Part shown: one piece after another, positions 1-5,585 of the stretch
How positions within the stretch are numbered: the first letter of the stretch is position 1
How the letters are laid out: each line of letters starts with the position of its first letter
DNA from: an uncultured cyanobacterium
GTDB taxonomy: Bacteria > Cyanobacteriota > Cyanobacteriia > CACIAM-69d
NCBI GenBank assembly: GCA_937894105.1
Contig: CALCTI010000702.1
Span: forward strand, 1-12,787
Reading direction: 5' to 3'
Length of the DNA: 12,787 bases
The notes under the pieces: model-generated
Told to the model about the DNA's origin: nothing
Databases searched by the model: none
Seen by the model: the letters and a program-made list of their open reading frames with translations, nothing else
Made by a program: the position numbers and the translations under genes

Positions 1-189
1 GGTTCCCATCCAGATTTTTCGTATGGGGCTAACGGAAATAACCGTGCCCCCGAGAGATTCAATGCAAACCACGTAACGCTCCACAGCGGAATTTTCCACC
101 GTGTGAAACAAATAAAAGTTGCCGGAACAAATCAAATGGCGACTACGGATCCAGGTTCGTAGCTTTTTTTCGGCAGCGGGAGGCAGCAC
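1..189 (-). CDS. cpeR: CpeR, phycoerythrin transcriptional activator (N-terminal part, cut by window edge)
   Basis: An open frame of 63 codons runs from a GTG at 187-189 off the left end of the window. It starts VLPPAAEKKLRTWIRSRHLI and later has CSGNF and SLGGTVISVSPIRKIW. These match the start of CpeR as I remember it: a PP-A-EKL-WIRSRHLIC opening and a SLGGT motif. CpeR is a small activator needed for cpeBA expression in green light in Fremyella diplosiphon, where it is the last gene of cpeCDESTR. Its place here fits that order, 7 nt after the cpeT stop. The GTG is chosen because the residues after it match the family start. A GAGG inside the last codons of cpeT lies about 10 nt upstream, suggesting coupled translation. 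An ATG at 192-194 in another frame reaches a stop after 20 codons and is not the start. The C-terminal part lies outside the window. Confidence 0.85.
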   Translation of the reverse strand, partial: MLPPAAEKKLRTWIRSRHLICSGNFYLFHTVENSAVERYVVCIESLGGTVISVSPIRKIWMGT

Positions 190-196
190 AGCATTT

Positions 197-832
197 CTAC
201 CTCGCAGCGGGGGTTAATAGATCCTCAAGGGATGGAATTTCGTGGGCGAAACTTTCCTTTTTTTCAAACTTTAACGGTCCCGCCGCTGACCCCCAGATAT
301 GCTCGTCAGTGTCCACCTCAAAACCGCGATCGCGACTCACCCAGGTTGCCTCTGTCAGCTCCACTTCACTCACCAAATAAGTGGTTTTCCCGTTTCGAGG
401 AATTAAACACTGCCGACCCGGTTCCACTTCCCCAAAAAAGCCGTCCCCTTTCCGACGAAAGACCATGGCGCAGCCACAGCGGGGCACCAAGCAATCTCGG
501 GTGATCGTCGCCATAATATCGGCGTTCCGCGATGCACCCGCGTACATCACCGGGTCCTTTAAGCCGTAATTTTCAATATAAATACTGTTGTCATCGCGAG
601 CCACCAGCTTATGCACCCCCTGACGATAGGGCGTCCATAGGTCGTAGTCGTAGGTTTGCTCAGAATAAAATCCAACGGCACTGAAAAAATTGAAAGGGAG
701 CGGTCGAAAAAAAATACGAATATGGGCAAACGTTTTGGGATCGTCAAAGGACTGCTTTTGGTTACTAAAGTCTCCAGCCATTTGCTGAGCCAGATCAACC
801 AACGTCGCCACTGGCGAAGGGGAGTCACTCAT
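197..832 (-). CDS. cpeT: CpeT, CpcT/CpeT-family phycobilin lyase
   Basis: A 211-residue protein with the CpcT/CpeT layout: an N-terminal LAQQMAGDFSNQKQSF segment, then HIRIFFRPLPF, the YDYDLWTPYRQGVHKL stretch, and a RDCLVPRCGCAMVFRR motif near residues 112-127. Proteins of this family are about 200 residues long and form a barrel that binds a bilin and transfers it to a phycobiliprotein cysteine. In F. diplosiphon, CpeT attaches phycoerythrobilin to Cys165 of beta-phycoerythrin. I infer the same role from its place between cpeS and cpeR in a phycoerythrin cluster. A phycocyanin-directed CpcT role is the main alternative, since sequence alone does not separate them by eye. The start has no strong ribosome binding site. 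A 5-codon reading frame just upstream (829-846) ends in a TGA that overlaps the cpeT ATG. The stop is 7 nt from the cpeR GTG. Confidence 0.88.
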   Translation of the reverse strand: MSDSPSPVATLVDLAQQMAGDFSNQKQSFDDPKTFAHIRIFFRPLPFNFFSAVGFYSEQTYDYDLWTPYRQGVHKLVARDDNSIYIENYGLKDPVMYAGASRNADIMATITRDCLVPRCGCAMVFRRKGDGFFGEVEPGRQCLIPRNGKTTYLVSEVELTEATWVSRDRGFEVDTDEHIWGSAAGPLKFEKKESFAHEIPSLEDLLTPAAR

Positions 833-1136
833 AACTTAAAATCCATAGTTCAAAATCGTCCAAAATCTTTGCCTAGCTGCATCTACACAGCACCTTTAAG
901 ATTCTTTAACTTCAAAGCAGAATTTGAACATAATCTTAATGAAAAGATATTTTTATCCCCTTCCACCGTGGACGGATGTCCAGAGTTCTTCCGCTTCGCT
1001 CGGTCTTGGTAAGGTCAGGCAACTTCTCTAAAGCGTGTTATAAACGCAACCCTAGACGCTTCAGGCGATCAAAAATGTAGGGCTTTTACATAAAAAGTCT
1101 TGAGGCTGCAGTCTTGAGGAATATTGAACGGGATAC
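833..1136. other. cpeS-cpeT intergenic region (304 bp)
   Basis: No gene of normal size is visible. Near the cpeS end there is a 10-nt direct repeat (1096-1119). A small inverted repeat, TCCAC-C-GTGGA, lies at 962-972. Two very short reading frames on the minus strand lead into cpeT: MQLGKDFGRF (850-882) and MDFKL (829-846). The spacer is long for genes thought to share a transcript, so cpeT and cpeR may have their own promoter here. I could not point to a convincing -35/-10 pair. Confidence 0.5.
1096..1119. repeat. Direct repeat AGTCTTGAGG x2, 14-nt period
   Basis: The decamer AGTCTTGAGG occurs at 1096-1105 and exactly again at 1110-1119, separated by CTGC. It lies 18 nt beyond the cpeS stop, upstream of cpeT. 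Paired direct half-sites of this length are typical of response-regulator sites, but no regulator can be named from it. Confidence 0.7.
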
Positions 1137-1697
1137 TTAATTAGCAACAGTCCCCAGCGATCGCACTTCCGAGGCAAAGGACGTGGTCAGCACCCCTTCA
1201 CCATTACTGGTCAAAATATTCGACACCCGCAGCCGTAAATTCTTCGTGGCGAACCAGATGCGTTCTTCTGCCGCTGCTTGTTCGTAGGGGGTTACCAACA
1301 CAAACATCCCCTCTTCCGTAAACCGATAGTCTCCCACCGCTGGCATCACTTCCGCATAGCCTTGCGATCGCAATAACTGTCCCCGGACTTTGTCATTTAA
1401 ATCTGGCACCGGCACTAGCAGGCAGCTGCCGGTATTTTTTTCCTCATCATCCCAGTCCGACTCAGCATCCCACTCCATAAAAAAGGGGCTGGTGGCTAAC
1501 TCTGGATCAATGCCATTGCTTTTACACAGTTCAATTACGTCAGCATCCTCAACAGAGCGAGGCGCAATATCAACCACTGATCGCACCTCCTCAAAATGTT
1601 GAAACGCTAGATTATGGCCGCTTCGCTGCGATCGCCACCGCCCAATAGACTGGGCCACAAACGCCTGAATATCTATCTCCATATTCGTCGTTCCCAT
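1137..1697 (-). CDS. cpeS: CpeS, CpcS/CpeS-family phycoerythrobilin lyase
   Basis: A 186-residue protein with CpcS/CpeS hallmarks: GRWRSQRSGHNLAF at residues 19-32, an acidic centre (WDAESDWDDEEKN), a GQLLRSQGYAEVMP segment, and near the C-terminus EERIWFATKNLRLRVSNI followed by SFASEVR. The family forms a lipocalin-like barrel that delivers a bilin to the central conserved cysteine of phycobiliproteins. F. diplosiphon CpeS attaches phycoerythrobilin to Cys80 of beta-phycoerythrin. The symbol rests on family plus position in cpeCDE-x-cpeS-cpeT-cpeR. The start is uncertain between the ATG at 1697 and a second ATG at 1682 (residue 6), since neither has a clear ribosome binding site. The family usually begins close to the second one. 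It sits 41 nt after the small linker gene. Confidence 0.87.
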   Translation of the reverse strand: MGTTNMEIDIQAFVAQSIGRWRSQRSGHNLAFQHFEEVRSVVDIAPRSVEDADVIELCKSNGIDPELATSPFFMEWDAESDWDDEEKNTGSCLLVPVPDLNDKVRGQLLRSQGYAEVMPAVGDYRFTEEGMFVLVTPYEQAAAEERIWFATKNLRLRVSNILTSNGEGVLTTSFASEVRSLGTVAN

Positions 1698-1738
1698 CCA
1701 AAGCCCAGTTAGTAGTCCCCTTCAACCATTACCAAGCG

Positions 1739-1981
1739 CTACTCAGCACTAGAAGCTTCAGCCTCAGCAACCTCGACGCCAACAACATTAACCCCTTCAA
1801 TTTTCCCGCCCATCCGAGAAATATTTTGCATTGTCTGCGCCATGCGAGCGTAAGGAACGCGCACTTGATAGTTGCCCGTTTTGGAAATTGACTGATTGCA
1901 AAAACCCGAAACGGAAATGGTTACCGTGCGGCTGCTGTGGTCCCCCGTGGCGATTTGTCCCGTTGCCAACATTCCAGACAT
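1739..1981 (-). CDS. Small CpcD-type rod-capping linker
   Basis: An 80-residue protein consisting of a single CpcD domain: a beta-strand start (RTVTISVSGF), then QVRVPYARMAQTMQNISRMGGKIEGVNV, which matches the VPY-RM---Q-I-R-GGKI core of CpcD. CpcD proteins cap the outer end of phycobilisome rods and set rod length. This copy ends in an Ala/Glu-rich tail (VEVAEAEASSAE). A GAGG about 9 nt before the ATG serves as ribosome binding site. It sits inside the phycoerythrin linker and lyase cluster, 235 bp after cpeE and 41 nt before cpeS. The classic Fremyella cpeCDESTR cluster has no such gene there. I infer that it caps phycoerythrin-containing rods. It could also be a transplanted phycocyanin rod cap, which is why no symbol is given. 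Confidence 0.88.
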   Translation of the reverse strand: MSGMLATGQIATGDHSSRTVTISVSGFCNQSISKTGNYQVRVPYARMAQTMQNISRMGGKIEGVNVVGVEVAEAEASSAE

Positions 1982-2074
1982 AGTTTTATACCTCAGCGTG
2001 ATTATTATCGAATCAAAATACTCGCCTGACCTAACTCTGCCCTAAAGCCGACCTCGCCTGGAGCACAGCTTGCC

Positions 2075-2131
2075 GTCAAACGTTTTCGCCCAACTTTTTT
2101 GTCAAACCTTTTTTTTTTGCCAAACTTTTCT
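2075..2131. repeat. Four tandem 13-nt repeats (G-Y-C-M-AAC-Y-T-run)
   Basis: Four head-to-tail units: GTCAAACGTTTTC (2075-2087), GCCCAACTTTTTT (2088-2100), GTCAAACC plus a 10-T run (2101-2118) and GCCAAACTTTTCT (2119-2131). Three are 13 nt long and the third is 18 nt because its T run is longer. They lie between cpeE and the small linker gene. On the coding strand the units read as A-rich blocks joined by GTTTG/GTTGG. Confidence 0.75.
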
Positions 2132-2136
2132 ATTAA

Positions 2137-2208
2137 GGGGCGGGACGACAGGGCATCAACAATCACCCAACGCGATCAATGGGCGATCGCCACCCATCAC
2201 CCCGCCCC
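2137..2208 (-). other. GC-rich inverted repeat between cpeE and the small linker gene
   Basis: GGGGCGGG at 2137-2144 is complementary to CCCGCCCC at 2201-2208. Between the arms lies a smaller hairpin, ATGGG to CCCAT, built round a HIP1 octamer near 2183. On the minus-strand transcript the structure begins 8 nt after the cpeE stop. No T run follows it, so a stabilising or processing stem-loop is more likely than a terminator. Confidence 0.5.
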
Positions 2209-2216
2209 CTCCTAGC

Positions 2217-2975
2217 CTAAGCTTCGGTAATGCTGACAATCGTTGCGCCAGCGCGATGCAAACTTTGAATCCGCTGGGACAACTGCTGATAGTTCACCTC
2301 ATAGGTGCGGCGGCTCAAACGAGACACAGGGGTAACGCCGCCCTTGGACACCTGAATGCGGAAACGCTTGCCCGTATTAGCCAAGGTGCCAGCGCTGCCA
2401 GTGGGAGTCTTAATCTTTGTCGGCAAATTAGAAGCCAAATCGCCCACCAGCTTGGACTTACCAATGGGATCATTGGCAGAGTTACCACGACTCACCGCAA
2501 ATACGCGGTTAAAGTCAACATTTTTAGAGCCTGCCTGAGTTTGTGCCGTCCGAATGTAAGGCACAGTAGTTTCCCCAAAGTGGAGCATATACTCGTCGCT
2601 ATCAATGTAAGAAGCGATGTCAACGTCATAGCCACCTTCATTGTAAATAGCCACGTGCTCTGAAATTTCAGCCTGGTCCCGGGGTGCACGCCCTAGAAAA
2701 TGCTTGATGTTCAATTCAATGAACCGATACTGGGACGACGACTCAAAAAACAGGCGACGGTACAAATCCGAACTTCCCACGGCGCTAACAAACTGACGAA
2801 CGGTAATATCGCCATTGCGTAATAGCGACTCTGCGCTGTCCAAGCGATCCGACTCCATTAAGTGCCCATTCCCTAGCACCTGTCGGTAAACCGAGCGAAT
2901 CACATTTTGCAAATCATCCTCAGTAAAGTTGGTGCGCAACTCAACGGGATCTACAGACTCAACCCATAGGGACAT
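2217..2975 (-). CDS. cpeE: CpeE, phycoerythrin-associated rod linker
   Basis: A 252-residue two-domain linker. Residues about 10-140 form the phycobilisome linker domain, with VIRSVYRQVLGN, SAESLLRNGDITVRQFV, YRFIELNIKHFLGRAP and SYIDSDEYMLHFGETTVPY. Residues about 203-251 form a C-terminal CpcD domain ending ATIVSITEA. The size is close to the roughly 28-kDa phycoerythrin linkers. The protein sits in the central hole of a phycoerythrin hexamer and joins it to the next disc. It is named E because it is the third linker after cpeC and cpeD. The D/E assignment is by order and could be swapped in a phylogeny. The start has a strong AGGAG 7 nt before the ATG. Confidence 0.85.
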   Translation of the reverse strand: MSLWVESVDPVELRTNFTEDDLQNVIRSVYRQVLGNGHLMESDRLDSAESLLRNGDITVRQFVSAVGSSDLYRRLFFESSSQYRFIELNIKHFLGRAPRDQAEISEHVAIYNEGGYDVDIASYIDSDEYMLHFGETTVPYIRTAQTQAGSKNVDFNRVFAVSRGNSANDPIGKSKLVGDLASNLPTKIKTPTGSAGTLANTGKRFRIQVSKGGVTPVSRLSRRTYEVNYQQLSQRIQSLHRAGATIVSITEA

Positions 2976-3159
2976 AATTCTTCTCCTGAAGACGTTTTAT
3001 AAGGGACCATCAAGCGCCGTCCAATCGATGAGGGACCTTTCTAGAAGCCTCAAAGATGCTTCCAAAACTGCTTTCTAAGGGTCGAACGGCGGCAGAAAAA
3101 CCGCCCACCAGAGCAAAAGGATAGAAATTCTAACGCTCACTGGCAGGCAGCTTAAAAAG
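2976..3159. other. cpeD-cpeE spacer with small stem-loop
   Basis: A 184-bp spacer without a gene. GGCGG at 3088-3092 pairs with CCGCC at 3101-3105 across an 8-nt loop, and a second short stem, GAAGC/GCTTC, lies at 3044-3062. Neither is followed by a T run on the coding strand. The cpeE ribosome binding site is at its left end. Confidence 0.4.
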
Positions 3160-3915
3160 TTAGTTGATTTCGGTGATACTCACGATACGACCGCTGGTCT
3201 TGTTGATGCGCTTGATTTGGGGAGTCATATCGTCGCCATCAACAATGAAGGTGGTGTTGGCCAAGCGGCGGCGAGCGCCGAAAGTTTGACCAGAAACAAC
3301 AATTTTAAAGCGCTTACCAGTAGCATCAGCAGTGCCCGTACCGCGAGAACTGGGGGCACTAATTTGGTTAGTGCTGTTGTTAGCCACTGAGTAAAGGTTG
3401 GAATCTTTGACAGCAGAACTGGTTTCCGCCGCACCGCGAATTAGAGCTGCCATGCGGTTGTAGCCCACCTGCTTCTGTCCCACTGGACTGGAAGTACCTC
3501 GGAAGAAGGGAACGGTATTTTCACCGAATGCCTCTTGGTACTCGTCGCTGTCAATATATGAGTCAATATCCGCATCAAACCCTTCGTTAGTATAGGTTTG
3601 AACGTGCTTGGACACCTCTGACTGGTCCAGGGGAGCGCGACCAAGCAGATGCTTAAAGTTCAGCTCAACGGACCGATAGGAAGAGGTGGAGCTGAAAAAG
3701 CGGTTGTAGTAAAGCTCAGATTTAGCAACGGCACGAACGAAGTCTCGCACTGAAATGCTACCGTCTGCCAGCATAGACTCTGCGGACACTAAGCGCTCGC
3801 TGTCCATCACGTGGGCGTTGCCAAGAACTTGGCGATAAACGGCGCGAATAACCTGACCAATGTCGTCCGGCGTGGCGCCGGTGCGCAGCTCTGCAATTGG
3901 TAATGTACTAACCAT
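3160..3915 (-). CDS. cpeD: CpeD, phycoerythrin-associated rod linker
   Basis: A 251-residue rod linker with the same plan as its neighbour. Residues about 8-138 are the linker domain, with VIRAVYRQVLGN, SAESMLADGSISVRDFVRAVAKSELY, RSVELNFKHLLGRAP, and DADIDSYIDSDEYQEAFGENTVPF. A Ser/Thr/Asn-rich hinge spans about 165-198, and a CpcD domain covers 201-250, ending GRIVSITEI. The length fits the roughly 28-kDa CpeD of F. diplosiphon, and the gene follows cpeC as there. It joins adjacent phycoerythrin hexamers in the distal rod. Its ribosome binding site is weak, unlike those of cpeC and cpeE. The hinge differs clearly from CpeE, so this is a diverged paralogue and not a recent duplicate. Confidence 0.86.
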   Translation of the reverse strand: MVSTLPIAELRTGATPDDIGQVIRAVYRQVLGNAHVMDSERLVSAESMLADGSISVRDFVRAVAKSELYYNRFFSSTSSYRSVELNFKHLLGRAPLDQSEVSKHVQTYTNEGFDADIDSYIDSDEYQEAFGENTVPFFRGTSSPVGQKQVGYNRMAALIRGAAETSSAVKDSNLYSVANNSTNQISAPSSRGTGTADATGKRFKIVVSGQTFGARRRLANTTFIVDGDDMTPQIKRINKTSGRIVSITEIN

Positions 3916-4278
3916 TAAAAATATTCCGAGTGAAAGGTGGATTAATTAAAATCTGAAACCAGGAGACACTTTCCCACTGGTTTAGACAGAAAAATTAACG
4001 TTTTTCCTAATAATCAAAAAACGACTGAAATGTATGGCATTCCCTCATTGGCCAGGCACGGTTTCACCGTCCGTGAATAGCCAAAGCGTTGCTGTTTCAA
4101 GCACTTTTGGAAAGTGGAACGGCAATGATTTTAAGGGGTGTCAAAAAAACAGGCTCTTCAAAAACGGGTTCTTCAAAAATTATCAAGCGATCGTCTCAGG
4201 ATTTCTGGCACAGTCTTTCTCGGACATTAACCGCTAAGACAATAGTTTAGAACTCGAGGGGCGATCGCCCAATACAAG
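3916..4278. other. cpeC-cpeD intergenic region (363 bp)
   Basis: No gene seen. It holds a perfect palindrome GGGCGATCGCCC (4259-4270) 8 nt after the cpeC stop, and a 15-nt tandem duplication (4150-4179). A short hairpin ACGGT-TTC-ACCGT (4058-4070) is nested with CACGG/CCGTG. A TTGACA reads on the minus strand at 4139-4144, but no usable -10 follows at normal spacing. The length suggests that cpeC is partly uncoupled from cpeD and cpeE, by transcript processing, attenuation or a separate promoter. Confidence 0.5.
4150..4179. repeat. 15-nt tandem duplication in the cpeC-cpeD spacer
   Basis: CAGGCTCTTCAAAAA (4150-4164) is followed directly by CGGGTTCTTCAAAAA (4165-4179), identical at 13 of 15 positions. 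On the transcript the units read TTTTTGAAGARCCYG. Confidence 0.7.
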
Positions 4279-5148
4279 CTAGGAAACCGGAGTAATGCTC
4301 GCAATTACACCACCTTGGCGGTGAATACGCTTGTACTCCTCAGACAAACGATCAAAAGGAACCAAGTACACCTGGTTACTGCGACGGAACCTGGACACGC
4401 GATTAACAGCCTTAGACCGATATGCGGTCACCTCCACGCGGAACACCTTGCCCTCTTCGCTGGCACCAGCACCGTGGCGAGAGCGAGCAGATACTGCAGG
4501 ATCCTGGAAAGACCAGCCGGGGGTAGCGTCAGAGGGAGCAACCACTGCCAGGGGCGTTCCCTGAATAGAGGACTTGTACACCTCAGCAGATTTGCCCATG
4601 ATGCTGCCCTTGTAGTCGCTACTGGAAGCGCCTCGCAGCATTTTGAACATGCGGGTAAAGCCCACCATCTTCTTACCGGTCTGAGTTTTATAACCGGTAT
4701 AAAACGGTGCGGTCATCTCACCGTACTTTTCCTGGTACTCATCGCTGTCAATATAAGCGTCGATATCCGCTTCAAAGCCTTCGGTGTCAAGGATGCCGCT
4801 GTGATATTTGGTCTCCTCAAAGCTGTCGGGAGACCGCCCCAGCAAGTGCTTGGTTGTTAGCTCGGTGTAGCGGTAACGCGGGCAGGTATCGAAAAAGCGA
4901 GACCGGTAAGCGTCAGACTTGGCCACCTGGCGTACAAATTCGCGAACGCTGATGTCTCCAGACTTGAGCTGAGTCTCAGAAGCGTAGGGGCGCTCGCTTT
5001 CCATCAAATAAGCATTGCCAAATACCTGTCGGTAAACCGCCGCAATAACGGAATCAACCTCCTCCTCAGACCGACCGGGCAAAAGCTCAACAGGGGGCGT
5101 TTCTTCAAAGCGCGCAACGCCTAGCCGAGATGCAGGACCAAAAGTCAT
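4279..5148 (-). CDS. cpeC: CpeC, phycoerythrin-associated rod linker
   Basis: A 289-residue linker starting MTFGPASRLGVARFEETPPV. The linker domain covers about 19-150, with AAVYRQVFGN, SGDISVREFVRQVAKSDAY, RYRYTELTTKHLLGRSP and EADIDAYIDSDEYQEKYGE. A GFTRMFKMLRGASSSDYKG segment follows, and a CpcD domain lies at 233-287 with RRSNQVYLVPFDRLSEEY and GGVIASITPV. From memory, this opening and ending closely resemble the 31.8-kDa CpeC of F. diplosiphon (MPFGPASRLG start). The open frame extends upstream to 5196, but the ATG at 5148 is chosen because it has AAGGAG 9 nt before it and fits the family start. CpeC would be the linker nearest the phycocyanin part of the rod. It is the first of the cpeCDE series. 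Confidence 0.88.
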   Translation of the reverse strand: MTFGPASRLGVARFEETPPVELLPGRSEEEVDSVIAAVYRQVFGNAYLMESERPYASETQLKSGDISVREFVRQVAKSDAYRSRFFDTCPRYRYTELTTKHLLGRSPDSFEETKYHSGILDTEGFEADIDAYIDSDEYQEKYGEMTAPFYTGYKTQTGKKMVGFTRMFKMLRGASSSDYKGSIMGKSAEVYKSSIQGTPLAVVAPSDATPGWSFQDPAVSARSRHGAGASEEGKVFRVEVTAYRSKAVNRVSRFRRSNQVYLVPFDRLSEEYKRIHRQGGVIASITPVS

Positions 5149-5361
5149 GCGAACTGTCTCCTTAAATGCGTTTTCTTTAACTAAAATTCTGAACATTGAA
5201 GCTTTGGAGTTACAAGCGACTTGAAATAATTTGCCAGGCAGACTATTTCAAATTTCGCTAGGATTCCAGCTTGGTGGTGCCATTGAATCAGGGCTGTGTT
5301 TCTAAGGAATCCTCAACAGATTTTCCCCAGGTTTGAGGGCAAGACTCAGAACGCGTTTTGA

Positions 5362-5388
5362 ATTTTAACAACGCTCCAAAACTGTCAA
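5362..5388 (-). promoter_or_regulatory. Candidate sigma-70-type promoter upstream of cpeC
   Basis: On the minus strand, TTGACA (5383-5388) is followed after 15 nt by TAAAAT (5362-5367), with TG one base before it, as in an extended -10. The spacer is shorter than the usual 17, which the TGn may offset. The start would lie near 5355, giving a leader of about 205 nt before the cpeC ATG. This rests on motif matching only. Confidence 0.4.
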
Positions 5389-5478
5389 AAACCTAGGGTC
5401 ACTAATCACGTCCGCTGTGGCGATCGCCCAACAAGAGCTTGCGTCAAACCTGTGCCAAAAACTTGATACAAAAACCTA
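5376..5478. repeat. Repeated element CCAAAA-n-CAAAAACCTA upstream of cpeC
   Basis: CAAAAACCTA occurs at 5386-5395 and 5469-5478. Each copy is preceded by a CCAAAA block (from 5376 and from 5455). The start-to-start distance is 83 bp, close to eight helical turns. The copy nearer cpeC overlaps the candidate -35 box. Confidence 0.5.
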
Positions 5479-5585
5479 TCTTGCTCGCACCAACCGAGCT
5501 TTAAGGAGTTATCCTCGTCACCCATCATAGTTAGCGAATTGATGAGAATCCCTTAAGTTTTATTAACGCCCTCGATCAAATCAAA

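Larger units (their letters stand above)
5149..5585. other. cpcL-cpeC intergenic region (437 bp)
   Basis: There is no gene in this stretch apart from an in-frame N-terminal extension of cpeC to 5196 that I reject. It contains a candidate promoter for cpeC, a 10-nt element CAAAAACCTA repeated exactly at 5386-5395 and 5469-5478, and a HIP1 site near 5420. No strong terminator for cpcL was found. Confidence 0.5.

Noticed and set aside
94..971. TTCCACCGTG found at 94-103 and 961-970
   Set aside because: One copy is inside the cpeR coding sequence and two 10-mers 870 bp apart are weak evidence. Probably coincidence.
232..1012. Plus-strand open frames opposite cpeT
   Set aside because: They lie antisense to a clear CpeT protein, show no family resemblance, and have skewed composition.
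2070..2663. 197-codon plus-strand open frame opposite cpeE
   Set aside because: Its 3' two-thirds mirrors the cpeE coding strand and its 5' part crosses the repeat and stem-loop spacer. No recognisable protein.
4108..4144. TTGACA on the minus strand as a cpeD promoter
   Set aside because: No acceptable -10 hexamer lies 16-18 nt downstream. The TAAAAT present is far too close.
4315..4952. Plus-strand open frames opposite cpeC
   Set aside because: Shadows of the cpeC reading frame, without motifs or ribosome binding sites.
5149..5196. 16-residue N-terminal extension of CpeC
   Set aside because: The internal ATG at 5148 has a strong AAGGAG and matches the MxFGPASRLG family start.
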